64,000 nt of DNA from DASPPM01 sp052143835 (GTDB lineage Bacteria > Pseudomonadota > Alphaproteobacteria > JACZXZ01). How positions within the stretch are numbered: position 1 is the first letter of the stretch; every line of letters starts with the position of its first letter. A program made the position numbers and the translations under genes. The stretch covers positions 3,179 through 67,178 of the forward strand of contig JBKQRV010000020.1 of the NCBI GenBank assembly GCA_052143835.1, written 5' to 3'. The notes under the pieces are model-generated. The model saw only the letters and a program-made list of their open reading frames with translations. It did not search any database and was not told the DNA's origin. Below, in pieces: positions 40,560 to 50,686 of the stretch.

Positions 40560-41198
40560 TTAGCGCCGCAGGATGAAATTCTCCACGGGCCGCCGCTCCT
40601 CCCATCCCACGCGCTCGAGTGCGGGGACGTCGTCGTCGCTCTGGGCGTAGCCGATGCAGAGATAGCCGATGAAGCGCCACTCGGGCGGGACCTCGAGGAG
40701 GGCTGCGATGCGGGCGGGATCGAGGATCGAGACCCAGCCGAGGCCGAGGCCGAGCGCGCGCGCGGCAAGCCACATGGTGTGGATCGCCATCACCGCGGAA
40801 TATTCGATGCTCTCCGGCATGGTGCGCTGGCCGAGCGCTTGTCCTTGCGTGGTGGAGCGATCCGCGAAAACGGCGAGCTGCAGCGGCGCAGCGTCGAGCC
40901 CCTCGAGCTTGAGCGTCGCGTAGAGCTTGGCCCGCTCGCCCGCGTAAGACGCGAGCGCTGCGGCGTTGCATTCCGCGAAATTCTCGCGCACGGCGCGGCG
41001 GCGCGCCGGGTCGGCGACGACCACGAAGCGCCACGGCTGCGAAAGGCCGACCGAAGGTGCCAGCGTCGCGAGCTCGATGAGGTGCTCGAGCGTGCCCTCG
41101 GGCGGCACGGTCTTCTGAAAGCGCCGCACGTCGCGCCGCCAGACGAGAAGCTCGCGCAGGCGGGAGCGGAAGGCTTCGTCGAATTTCGGCGCCGTCAC
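40560..41198 (-). CDS. bluB: 5,6-dimethylbenzimidazole synthase BluB
   Basis: BluB breaks reduced FMN with oxygen to form 5,6-dimethylbenzimidazole, the lower ligand of cobalamin. The 212-residue nitroreductase-like protein has RRDVRRFQ, the flavin segment LATLAPSVGLSQPWRF, RTMPESIEYSAVMAIHTMWLAARALGLG (split over 128-155) and the closing GWEERRP. The distinct SIEYS and lid region favours BluB over general nitroreductases. It needs oxygen, so cobalamin synthesis here can end aerobically. Its position beside the corrin cluster supports the call. Confidence 0.93.
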   Translation of the reverse strand: MTAPKFDEAFRSRLRELLVWRRDVRRFQKTVPPEGTLEHLIELATLAPSVGLSQPWRFVVVADPARRRAVRENFAECNAAALASYAGERAKLYATLKLEGLDAAPLQLAVFADRSTTQGQALGQRTMPESIEYSAVMAIHTMWLAARALGLGLGWVSILDPARIAALLEVPPEWRFIGYLCIGYAQSDDDVPALERVGWEERRPVENFILRR

Positions 41199-41201
41199 TT
41201 G

Positions 41202-41331
41202 CCACCCCCCACCCTAACCCTCCCCCTCAAGGGGGGAGGGGATTTATCTTGCTGTGACAAGCGACATTTCACCTCCCCCCTTGAGGGGGAGGTCGACCGA
41301 GGCTGCAAGCCGCGGGCGGGGGGGGTGAGGG
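41202..41331. repeat. GC-rich palindromic repeat family B, copy 2
   Basis: CCACCCTAACCCTCCCCCT on the left is mirrored by CCCTTGAGGGGGAGG and a terminal GGGCGGGGGGGGTGAGG on the right, around an AT-richer centre. It resembles the element at 33801-33896 and fills the gap between the thiC 3' end and the bluB 5' end. Confidence 0.7.
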
Positions 41332-41358
41332 AGCGCATCGACGAATCCGGAAACGACC

Positions 41359-43212
<1,854 letters not shown>

Positions 43213-43301
43213 CTGGATCTCCTACGCACGGTAGACGGCAGGGAGATCCGGGAGTGGAGCGGCTCGGGTGCTCGTGCTGGGACCGCGCTCGCGGTCGCTT
43301 T

Positions 43302-43425
43302 CCTTGTCCCTCCGCCGGCATGACCCGGATCAGGTTCTAAGGGTTCCCACGTTGCGCCCGCTTGGCCTAGCCGCACGATCGAGAGCGCCGTTGGTATCTC
43401 AGCCCCTTACCGGGGCACCCCTCGG
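43302..43425 (-). promoter_or_regulatory. TPP riboswitch (THI box) in the thiC leader
   Basis: Read on the minus strand, the element has GGGGTGCC at its 5' end, CTGAGATACC, an optional P3a hairpin region, GAACCTGATCCGGGTCATGCC and the final GGCGGAGGGA, all diagnostic of the thiamine-pyrophosphate aptamer. Downstream, GACCGCG-AG-CGCGGTC (43281-43296) forms a strong hairpin that could be the expression platform; no U-run follows. About 90 bases separate the aptamer from the thiC ATG. TPP binding should reduce thiC expression. Confidence 0.95.
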
Positions 43426-43499
43426 AATAAGTAAAGGTGCACCCGGAGATGGCAAAGGTCAAGGCCACGATGCGCGGGTCATGCCCGGCCGGCGCCCGC

Positions 43500-44480
43500 T
43501 CAGAGCCGGCTCAAGAGCGCGAGCGCGGCCACCATGAGCCACAGAAGCCCGCAGGCGGCGCGGTAGAGGCCGAGGGCCGCACGAATATCGCGGGGCCCGG
43601 CCGCAGCGCGACCGTCGCCCATCCAGGCGTCCTCGACGCGCGCGCGCTCATAGACGCGCGGGCCGGCGAGTCGCAAGCCGAGTGCTCCCGCCATTGCGGC
43701 CTCGGGCCAGCCGGCATTGGGCGAGCGGTGCTTAGCACCATCGCGCCACACGGCCCGGCAGGCGGCAACACCCTCGGCCTGCGGCAAGAGGAAGGCGGCA
43801 GCCGCGAGCAGAGCCGCTGCGAGCCGGGAGGCCGGCAGATTGACGAGATCGTCGAGCCGCGCCGAGGCCCAGCCGAAGGCGCGATGGTGCTGAGTGAGAT
43901 GGCCGAGCATGCTGTCCGCCGTGTTGATCGCCTTGTAGACGACGATCCCCGGAAGGCCGCAAAGCGCGCACCACAGCGCGGGTGCCACGACAGCGTCCGA
44001 GAAATTCTCGGCGAGGCTCTCGATGGCGGCCCGCGCGACGCCGGCCTCATCGAGCGATTCCGGATCGCGGCCGACGATTTGCGCGACGGCGCGGCGCGCC
44101 GAGGCGAGCCCGCCCTCCTCGAGCGCAGCCGCCACAGCCGCGACATGGTCGAAGAGACTGCGCTGCGCGAGCAGGCTTGCGGCGAGGATCCCCTCGAGGA
44201 GCCAGCCGAAGGGAAGCGCGTGCGCGCCCCTGACGATGGCAAATGCCAACGCCCCCGAGAGGAGAAGGAGCAAGGCCAGGCCCGCCGCCCCCAGCGCCCG
44301 CCGCACGGCCTCGCGGTCGGCCGCCCGGTTGAGGTGCGCATCGAGGCGCTCGATCAGGAGGCCCATCCATACGACCGGATGGCGCAAGGTGCGAAAGAGC
44401 GCCTGCGGATAGCCGAAGGCCGCCTCGAGTGCCAGCGCCAGCAGCAGAATCTGGAAGTTACGCGGGTCGAGAAGCGCCAT
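43500..44480 (-). CDS. cobD: adenosylcobinamide-phosphate synthase CobD/CbiB
   Basis: A 326-residue integral membrane protein that attaches the aminopropanol arm to adenosylcobyric acid. The family opening ALALEAAFGYPQALFRTLRHPVVWMG is recognisable at about 14-39, and inner segments include SLAENFSDAVVAPALWCALCGLPG and KAINTADSMLGH. At least five hydrophobic helices follow. It is divergent from cobC (63-base gap), whose product makes the aminopropanol-phosphate precursor, so these two steps share a control region. A TACACT hexamer near 44510 could be a -10 box for cobC. Confidence 0.94.
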   Translation of the reverse strand: MALLDPRNFQILLLALALEAAFGYPQALFRTLRHPVVWMGLLIERLDAHLNRAADREAVRRALGAAGLALLLLLSGALAFAIVRGAHALPFGWLLEGILAASLLAQRSLFDHVAAVAAALEEGGLASARRAVAQIVGRDPESLDEAGVARAAIESLAENFSDAVVAPALWCALCGLPGIVVYKAINTADSMLGHLTQHHRAFGWASARLDDLVNLPASRLAAALLAAAAFLLPQAEGVAACRAVWRDGAKHRSPNAGWPEAAMAGALGLRLAGPRVYERARVEDAWMGDGRAAAGPRDIRAALGLYRAACGLLWLMVAALALLSRL

Positions 44481-44542
44481 TTTCCCCTTCGTATCGCAAC
44501 CGCCATGCTACACTTAAGCGAGCCTTGATCACGATCCTCACG

Positions 44543-45619
44543 ATGTCCGACAAAGAACGCTCGATCTCTCCCTCCGGCAACCCCCCACTCCCCGCCCATG
44601 GCGGCGACTTGGCGCGCGTCGCCGAAGCTCGGGGCGCATTCGCGGGCGCCTGGCTCGACCTGAGCACGGGCATCAATCCGTGGCCTTATCCGGTCGAAAG
44701 CCTGCCCGCGTCGCTCTGGGCGCGGCTGCCCGGCGAGCGGCTCGACGAGCGCCTGCGCACGGCCGCTCAGCGCTACTACGGGGCGCCGCACCCGGACTGC
44801 GTGGCGCCGGCACCGGGCTCGCAGGCGCTCATCCAATGGCTGCCGCGCCTCCGTGCCTCAGCGCGCGTCGCCGTGCTCGGCCCGACCTACAGCGAGCATG
44901 CCGCGCAATGGTCGGCGGCGGGCCATAAGGTCGAGACCTGGGGCGAGCTCGCGGCACTCGCGGAAAGCGGCCCTGACGTAGCGGTTGTCGCCAATCCCAA
45001 CAACCCGGACGGCCGCCGCCTTGCGCCGGCGTCGCTCCTCGCACTCGCCGAGCGGCTTGCGGCGCGCGGCGGCTGGCTCGTGGTCGACGAGGCCTTCGCC
45101 GATGTGACGCCCGAGCTGAGCCTCGCGCGCGAGGTCATGCGTCCGGGTCTCATCCTCTTGCGCTCGTTCGGCAAGTTCTTCGGGCTCGCCGGCCTGCGCC
45201 TCGGCTTAGCACTCGCGGCCCCCCCTCTGGCAAAGCGCCTGCGCGAGGCCCTCGGCCCGTGGGCGGTAAGCGGGCCTGCCTTGTGGATCGCGAGCGCTGC
45301 CTTCGCCGATGAGGGTTGGGCCCGGCTTTCGCGCGCGCGACTGGCGGAGGCCGCACTGCAACTCGAGGCGGTGCTCGCGGCGGCCGGCCTCGCCGTCCTC
45401 GGCGGCACCGATCTCTATCGCCTCGCCGCGAGCCCGCGCGCCGGGGAGATTTATGCCATGCTTCTGCGCCACGGCATCTACGCGCGCCGCTTCGCCGAGG
45501 AGCCGACGTGGCTGCGCTTCGGCCTGCCGCCGGACGCGCACGCCTTCCGCCGCCTTGCGGAAGCCCTTGGCGCACCAGAACCGACCCCCCTCCTCCCTGC
45601 CGAGGCCGCGCATGAGTGA
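44543..45619 (+). CDS. cobC: threonine-phosphate decarboxylase CobC/CobD type
   Basis: A 358-residue fold-type I PLP aminotransferase-like enzyme that makes (R)-1-amino-2-propanol phosphate from threonine phosphate. The cobyric-acid-pathway group signature HGGDLARVAEA opens the protein; LDLSTGINPWPYP, VANPNNPDG, VDEAFADV and the PLP lysine in LRSFGKFFGLAGLRLG follow. The ATG at 44543 is chosen because conserved sequence starts soon after it; an earlier in-frame start would overlap the cobD 5' end. It overlaps cobT by 8 bases. Confidence 0.93.
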   Translation: MSDKERSISPSGNPPLPAHGGDLARVAEARGAFAGAWLDLSTGINPWPYPVESLPASLWARLPGERLDERLRTAAQRYYGAPHPDCVAPAPGSQALIQWLPRLRASARVAVLGPTYSEHAAQWSAAGHKVETWGELAALAESGPDVAVVANPNNPDGRRLAPASLLALAERLAARGGWLVVDEAFADVTPELSLAREVMRPGLILLRSFGKFFGLAGLRLGLALAAPPLAKRLREALGPWAVSGPALWIASAAFADEGWARLSRARLAEAALQLEAVLAAAGLAVLGGTDLYRLAASPRAGEIYAMLLRHGIYARRFAEEPTWLRFGLPPDAHAFRRLAEALGAPEPTPLLPAEAAHE

Positions 45620-46649
45620 CACGACCGCACCGCCGATCGAGATTTCGACGCTCGCCGATTTTCGCGGCCGCGTTCTTGCCTTTGCGGCACCCGATGCGGC
45701 GGCGGCGGAGGCCGCGCGCGCGCGCGAAGCGCAGCTCACCAAGCCGGCCGGCGCGCTCGGCCGCCTCGAGGAGCTGGCGATCTGGCTCTCGGCCTGGCAA
45801 GGGCGCCACCCGCCGAGCCTCGAGCGCCCGCTCTGCCTCGTCTTCGCCGGCAATCACGGCGTCGTCGCGCGCGGCGTGTCGGCCTATCCGGGCGCCGTCA
45901 CCCGCCAGATGGTGGCGAACTTCGCGGCGGGCGGGGCCGCGATCAACCAGCTGTGCAAGGCCTTCGGTGCTGCACTCGAGGTGATCGCCCTCGAGCTCGA
46001 GCGCCCGACGGCGGATTTCACCGCCGCGCCGGCGATGAGCGAGGCCGAGTGTGCTGCGGCACTCGATGCCGGCTGGCGCGCCGTCAAGCCCGGACACGAC
46101 GTGCTGCTGCTGGGCGAGATGGGGATCGGCAATACCACCGCGGCGGCGGCACTCGCAGCAGCGCTTTTCGGCGGCGACGGCGCCGATTGGGCCGGACCGG
46201 GGACCGGCCTCGATGGCGCGGGTGTCAAGCGCAAGGCCGCGGTCGTGGACGAAGGGCTCCGCCGCCATGGATCGGCACTCTCGGATCCGCTCGAGGCCTT
46301 GCGCCGCTTGGGCGGGCGCGAGCTCGCGGCCATCTGCGGCGCCGTCGCGGCGGCACGGACCGCGGCCATCCCCGTCATCCTCGACGGTTTCGTCGCCTGC
46401 GCTGCCGCAGCCCCGCTCGCGAAGCTCGCACCGACGGCACTCGACCATTGCATAGCCGGCCATGTTTCGGCCGAGCCGGGGCACGCGCGCCTTCTCTCAG
46501 CACTCGGCAAGGTCCCGCTCCTCTCCCTCGGCATGCGTCTCGGCGAGGCCTCGGGTGCGGCCTTGGCGCTCGGCGTCCTCAGGGGTGCCGTCGCCACCCA
46601 TTGCGGCATGGCGACCTTCGCCGAGGCCGGCGTGAGCGGGAAGATATAG
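45612..46649 (+). CDS. cobT: nicotinate-nucleotide-dimethylbenzimidazole phosphoribosyltransferase CobT
   Basis: CobT activates dimethylbenzimidazole to alpha-ribazole phosphate, linking the BluB product to the lower-loop assembly. The 345-residue protein has LTKPAGALGRLEELA, FAGNHGVVARGVSAYP, the catalytic region LLGEMGIGNTTAAAALAAAL and the C-terminal GEASGAALALGVL. Length is normal. The ATG at 45612 overlaps the cobC stop. Downstream genes of this branch (cobU/cobP, cobS/cobV) are not in the window; a vapBC pair follows instead. Confidence 0.96.
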   Translation: MSDTTAPPIEISTLADFRGRVLAFAAPDAAAAEAARAREAQLTKPAGALGRLEELAIWLSAWQGRHPPSLERPLCLVFAGNHGVVARGVSAYPGAVTRQMVANFAAGGAAINQLCKAFGAALEVIALELERPTADFTAAPAMSEAECAAALDAGWRAVKPGHDVLLLGEMGIGNTTAAAALAAALFGGDGADWAGPGTGLDGAGVKRKAAVVDEGLRRHGSALSDPLEALRRLGGRELAAICGAVAAARTAAIPVILDGFVACAAAAPLAKLAPTALDHCIAGHVSAEPGHARLLSALGKVPLLSLGMRLGEASGAALALGVLRGAVATHCGMATFAEAGVSGKI

Positions 46650-46704
46650 ACTCCAATATCGGCAAACGCGCGGTACCGCCGCTCTAGATCGGCATTGAGT
46701 TCGA

Positions 46705-46716
46705 CATCAAATGATG
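46705..46716 (+). promoter_or_regulatory. palindrome upstream of vapB
   Basis: CATCA-AA-TGATG is a perfect 5-bp inverted repeat 34 bases before the vapB start and could be the VapBC operator. The 101 bases between cobT and vapB hold nothing else certain. Confidence 0.35.
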
Positions 46717-46750
46717 ACAGAATCGTGCCGGTTCGATCGGAGAGCGAAAC

Positions 46751-46948
46751 ATGCGCACAACCCTCGCACTTGATGACGAATTGCTCGCGAAGGCTCAAGC
46801 CTTCACCGGCCTGAAGGAGAAATCCAGCTTGGTCCGCGAGGCGCTCAAGGCGTTGATCGAGCGTGAAAGCGCACGGCGGCTGGCGCGTTTGGGCGGAAGC
46901 GAGCCTGATCTGACGGCAGCCCCGCGGCGGCGCTCGAAGCCTCGATGA
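46751..46948 (+). CDS. vapB: VapB-type antitoxin
   Basis: A 65-residue antitoxin with an N-terminal ribbon-helix-helix (MRTTLALDDELLAKAQAFTG, then SSLVREALKALIERE, residues about 1-40) that binds DNA and a basic C-terminal tail (about 41-65) that would occupy the VapC active site. A GGAGAG ribosome site lies 6 bases before the ATG. It overlaps vapC by four bases (ATGA). The antitoxin family (AbrB-like versus RHH) is judged by the N-terminal pattern. Confidence 0.85.
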   Translation: MRTTLALDDELLAKAQAFTGLKEKSSLVREALKALIERESARRLARLGGSEPDLTAAPRRRSKPR

Positions 46949-47313
46949 TCCTGGTCGATACTCCCGTATGGGTCGATCATCTGCGCGCCGACGACAAGAA
47001 GCTTGCCGGTCTCCTCGATGCCGGGCAGGTTCTGGCGCACCCCTTCGTGATTGGCGAGCTCGCCTTGGGCAATCTGCGACAACGCGATCTTGTTCTCGAT
47101 GCGCTGAGAGACCTACCCCAGGCGACCGTCGCCACGGATCAGGAAATTCTGAATTTCATCGCTCGGAACACGCTGTTCGGGCTCGGCATCGGCTATGTCG
47201 ACGCCCACCTCCTCGCGGCCGCCCGGCTAATGGCCGGTACCTCGCTGTGGACGCGGGATAAACGCCTGCATGACGCCGCCGAGCGCTTGGGCATGGCGGC
47301 GGCGTTTCCGTAA
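46945..47313 (+). CDS. vapC: VapC-type PIN-domain ribonuclease toxin
   Basis: A 122-residue PIN-domain endoribonuclease. The four acidic residues of the active site are present: D5 (ILVDTPVWVDHL), E39 (VIGELALGNL), D86 (GYVDAHLL) and D105 (WTRDKRLH). VapC toxins cut tRNA or rRNA when freed from VapB. Its start overlaps vapB by ATGA. The pair sits between cobT and the convergent cobB, in the middle of the cobalamin cluster, which suggests insertion after the cluster formed. Confidence 0.92.
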   Translation: MILVDTPVWVDHLRADDKKLAGLLDAGQVLAHPFVIGELALGNLRQRDLVLDALRDLPQATVATDQEILNFIARNTLFGLGIGYVDAHLLAAARLMAGTSLWTRDKRLHDAAERLGMAAAFP

Positions 47314-47343
47314 CGAATAAATGCGGGGGCGGGAACAAGGGAC

Positions 47344-48669
47344 TCACGCCCGATCGACGAGGTGCATGAAGGAGCCCATCACGCGCCCGCGCACGGCACC
47401 GCTCGTGCCGAGCGCATGGCCGCGCGCATCCGTTGCCACGAAGAGCGGGCTCGCGGCCTCCTCGCGGCCGACGGTCGCGTAGTGGAACTCATGGCCGCGG
47501 AAGGCCGATCCGCCGGCGCCGAGCGGGCCGTCGGCCAAGAGCCTGAGCGCGCGGTAGCCGAGATGGAGGTGCCGCTCTAGAAAGGAAGTCTCGAGCGGCA
47601 GCAGCCCCGCCATGAGGTGGGAGGCACCCGCAGCATCGCTCAAGCGCTCGCCCAGCACCATGTAGCCGCCGCACTCGCCATAGACGACGGCACCGCGCGC
47701 GGCCGCGGCCCGCAGCCCGTCGATGAAGCGGCGGTTGGCCGCGAGCCTCCCCGCATGAAGCTCCGGATAGCCGCCCGGAAGATAAACCGCATCGGCGTCT
47801 TGCGCCGGCGGCTCGTCGGCGAGAGGGGAGAAAGGCAGGAGCTCGGCCCCTTGCGCGCGCCAATCCTCGAGCAGATGCGGATAGGCAAAGGCGAAGGCGT
47901 CGTCGCAAGCAAATGCCGTGCGTTGGCCGAGCGGCGCCACGCAAGCGAGCGTCCCGCGCGGGGCCAAGGACCGCGCCGGGCGCGCGAGACGCGCGAGCGC
48001 AGCGAGATCGAGGTGGCGTGCGGCATGCTCGCCGGCGCGCATCAAGAAATGCTCGAGATTCTGGTGTTCCCGCGCCTGCACCAGGCCCAGATGACGCGCG
48101 GGCAATACCAGCTCCGCCTCGCGCGGGAAGCAGCCGAGGAGGGGCATGTCGAGACGCGTGAGCGCGTCAGCGAGAATCGCCTGGTGGCCGGCGCCGCCGA
48201 CGCGATTGGCGATGACGGCCGCGATCTCCACCTCGGGGCGGAAATCCCGGAATCCTTTGGCCAATGCCGCCACGGAGGCGCCTTGGCCGGCCGCGTCGAT
48301 GACGAGGACGACCGGCCAGCCGGCTAAGGCCGCGAGATCGGCGGTCGAGCCGGTGCCGTCGGCGGCGCCGTCGAAGAGGCCCATGACGCCCTCGACGAGG
48401 AGAAGATCGGCGTCTTGTGCCGCCGCGTCGATGAGTCTCGCAAGCAGATCCGGCCGCATGGCCCAGGGATCGAGGTTGCGGCACGCCCTGCCGCTCGCCG
48501 CCGCGTGGAAGGCGGCATCGATGTAGTCGGGCCCGACCTTAGCTGAGGCAACGCGCACGCCCGCGTCGCGGTACGCCCGCAAGAGCGCGAGCGTCACCGT
48601 GGTCTTCCCACTACCGGAGGCGGGGGACGCGATGACGAGGCCGGGGGCGGACGACATGGCGGACGACAT
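47344..48669 (-). CDS. cobB: cobyrinic acid a,c-diamide synthase CobB/CbiA
   Basis: A 441-residue ATP-dependent glutamine amidotransferase that amidates the a and c side chains of the corrin ring. The N-terminal P-loop-like segment SPASGSGKTTVTLALLRA, FKVGPDYID-like VGPDYIDAAFH and LLVEGVMGLFDG are clear; the glutaminase domain has its nucleophile in YGECGGYMVLGE and a histidine near GSFMHLVD. ATG at 48669 and a second ATG at 48657 are equally usable. It starts 14 bases after cobA on the same strand and converges with vapC. Confidence 0.95.
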   Translation of the reverse strand: MSSAMSSAPGLVIASPASGSGKTTVTLALLRAYRDAGVRVASAKVGPDYIDAAFHAAASGRACRNLDPWAMRPDLLARLIDAAAQDADLLLVEGVMGLFDGAADGTGSTADLAALAGWPVVLVIDAAGQGASVAALAKGFRDFRPEVEIAAVIANRVGGAGHQAILADALTRLDMPLLGCFPREAELVLPARHLGLVQAREHQNLEHFLMRAGEHAARHLDLAALARLARPARSLAPRGTLACVAPLGQRTAFACDDAFAFAYPHLLEDWRAQGAELLPFSPLADEPPAQDADAVYLPGGYPELHAGRLAANRRFIDGLRAAAARGAVVYGECGGYMVLGERLSDAAGASHLMAGLLPLETSFLERHLHLGYRALRLLADGPLGAGGSAFRGHEFHYATVGREEAASPLFVATDARGHALGTSGAVRGRVMGSFMHLVDRA

Positions 48670-48683
48670 GGGGGGAGTGCTGC

Positions 48684-49526
48684 CTAATCGCTCGTCTTGC
48701 CGCTCGTGCTCGAGGCAAGGGCCGCTTCGGCGCGCTCCTTGCGCGCGATGGTACCGAGCCAGTCGAGATGCGCGCGCAGCCGCACCACCTCGCCCACCGC
48801 CACGATCGCAGGCGGCGCCATCGCCGCGGCCGCGGCATCGGCCGCAGCACGGCCGAGCGTCGTCTCGAGGACGCGTTGGCTCGGAAGCGTGGCGTCGCTC
48901 ACGATCGCGACCGGCTCCTCGGCCGGCCGGCCGGCGGCGATGAGGCGCGCGCTGAGCACGGCGAGATGCTTGAGCGCCATGTAGATGACGAGCACCGGGG
49001 AGCCGCGCGCGAGCGCTTGCCAGTCGATCTCGTCGGGAACCACCCCCGCCGCATTGTGCCCGGTCAGGAAGGTGACGACCGAGTTGCTGTCGCGATGGGT
49101 AAGCGGGATGCCGGCGTAGGCGAGCCCGCCGATGCCGGCCGAGACGCCGGGGATGATGCGGAAGGGAATGCCCGCCGCCGCGAGGCTCAAGGCCTCCTCC
49201 CCGCCGCGGCCGAAGACCATGGGGTCGCCTCCCTTGAGCCGCAGCACCCGCTTGCCCTCGCGCGCCAAGGCAATGAGGCGCTCCGAGATGTCGGCCTGGG
49301 TAGGCGAAGGCTTGCCGCCGCGTTTGCCCGCATAGACGCGCTGAGCTTCGGGCCGCGCAAGTGCCAAGATCGCCTCGCTCACGAGCGCGTCATAGACGAC
49401 GACATCGGCCTGGCCGAGACCGTGGTGGGCCAAGAGGGTCAAGAGGCCGGGATCGCCGGGGCCGGCGCCGGTCAGCCAGACCCAGCCGGGCGCAAAGTCC
49501 GGCAGTGCCAAGGGTAGTGCGCTCAT
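48684..49526 (-). CDS. cobA: uroporphyrinogen-III C-methyltransferase CobA
   Basis: CobA methylates uroporphyrinogen III at C2 and C7 to precorrin-2, the branch to siroheme and corrins. The 280-residue protein has the SAM-site VWLTGAGPGDPGLLTL, GKRGGKPSPTQADI, LRLKGGDPMVFGRGGEE and GIPLTHRDSNSVVTFLTGH. It is a stand-alone enzyme, without the CysG dehydrogenase/ferrochelatase domain. The ATG at 49526 is close to the conserved start; a longer upstream frame has no homology. It is divergent from cbiD (71-base gap). Confidence 0.94.
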   Translation of the reverse strand: MSALPLALPDFAPGWVWLTGAGPGDPGLLTLLAHHGLGQADVVVYDALVSEAILALARPEAQRVYAGKRGGKPSPTQADISERLIALAREGKRVLRLKGGDPMVFGRGGEEALSLAAAGIPFRIIPGVSAGIGGLAYAGIPLTHRDSNSVVTFLTGHNAAGVVPDEIDWQALARGSPVLVIYMALKHLAVLSARLIAAGRPAEEPVAIVSDATLPSQRVLETTLGRAAADAAAAAMAPPAIVAVGEVVRLRAHLDWLGTIARKERAEAALASSTSGKTSD

Positions 49527-49597
49527 GGGCGCGACCATAGCGGAGGATGCGGCCGAAGCGCTAGCAATGCGCCGCGCGCGCGGTCTATAAGCGCAGC

Positions 49598-50686
49598 ATG
49601 GCAGCGCGAAAAGGCCGCACGTTGCGCCGGGGCTGGACCACGGGAGCCTGCGCTGCCGCGGCGACCAAGGCCGCCTATACGGCACTCCTCACCGGGACCT
49701 TCCCCGATCCGGTCGCCATCACGCTTCCCAAGGGCGAGCGGCCCGCCTTCGCGCTCGCGCGCGAGGAGCTGGGCGAGGGCTTCGCGTGCGCCGGCATCGT
49801 CAAGGACGCCGGCGACGATCCCGACGTGACGCATGGAGCGCTCGTGCTTGCGACCGTGCGCCTGGGGCCGGCGGGGACCGGCGTCGCCTTCCGCGCGGGC
49901 GAGGGTGTGGGCACGGTCACCAAGGCGGGCCTGCCGCTTGCGCCCGGCGAGCCCGCGATCAACCCCGTCCCGCGCGAGATGATGCGCCAAGCCGTCGCCG
50001 AGGTGGCGCGCGCGCACGGCGGACGCGGCGACGTGACGATCGAGATCGCGATTCCCGGCGGCGAGGCGCTCGCGCGCAAGACCTGGAATCCGCGCCTCGG
50101 TATCCTCGGCGGGCTCTCCATCCTCGGCACCACCGGCATCGTCGTGCCCTACTCCTGCTCGGCGTGGATCCACTCGATCCACCGCGGCATCGACGTGGCG
50201 CGCGCCGAGGGTCTCCGCCACGTCGCGGGCTCGACCGGCTCGACTTCGGAGCGCGCACTCCAGGCGCTCTATCATCTCCCCGACTCCGCACTCCTCGACA
50301 TGGGCGACTTCGCGGGCGGCCTGCTCAAATACCTCCGCCGCCACCCGCTGCCGCGTCTCACCATCGCGGGCGGCTTCGGCAAGATCAGCAAGCTCGCGGA
50401 GGGCCATCTCGACCTCCATTCGGGACGCAGCCGGGTCGACCAGGCCTGGCTTGCCGATCGCCTCGCCGAGCTCGGCGCCGCCCCGGAGCTCCTTGCCAAG
50501 GCAAGGAATGCCAACTCGGCGCTCGAGACGCTCGAGCTCGCACGCGCGGCCGGGATCGGCATCGGCGATCTCGTAGCTGCCCGCGCCCGCGAGACCGCAC
50601 TCGGCGTTCTCGCAGGCGCCCCGGTTGCAGTCGAGGTCCTGATCTTCGATCGCGCCGGCCAGCTCGTCGGCCGCGGCAATGGCTGA
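49598..50686 (+). CDS. cbiD: cobalt-precorrin-5B C1-methyltransferase CbiD
   Basis: A 362-residue CbiD, the C1-methyltransferase of the cobalt-early pathway, used in place of CobF. The N-terminal signature RRGWTTGACAAAATKAAY is diagnostic; further conserved segments are INPVPREMM, ILGGLSILGTTGIVVPYSCSAWI and GGFGKISKLAEGHLDLHS. CbiD is not related to the tetrapyrrole methylases CobI/J/L/M nearby. It overlaps cobK by eight bases. TATAAG close upstream may be its -10 box. Confidence 0.95.
   Translation: MAARKGRTLRRGWTTGACAAAATKAAYTALLTGTFPDPVAITLPKGERPAFALAREELGEGFACAGIVKDAGDDPDVTHGALVLATVRLGPAGTGVAFRAGEGVGTVTKAGLPLAPGEPAINPVPREMMRQAVAEVARAHGGRGDVTIEIAIPGGEALARKTWNPRLGILGGLSILGTTGIVVPYSCSAWIHSIHRGIDVARAEGLRHVAGSTGSTSERALQALYHLPDSALLDMGDFAGGLLKYLRRHPLPRLTIAGGFGKISKLAEGHLDLHSGRSRVDQAWLADRLAELGAAPELLAKARNANSALETLELARAAGIGIGDLVAARARETALGVLAGAPVAVEVLIFDRAGQLVGRGNG

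Noticed and set aside
43213..44542. Possible cobalamin riboswitch near cobD/cobC or bluB
   Set aside because: I looked for the B12-box on both strands near 41198, 43440-43499 and 44481-44542 and did not see it. The only riboswitch here is the TPP element. A cobalamin switch may precede cobW outside the window.
45884..46798. A 304-codon minus-strand frame over cobT and the vapB upstream region
   Set aside because: The first 40 residues, from the intergenic part, look slightly protein-like, but the rest is antisense to cobT. No homology was recognised, so I did not annotate it.
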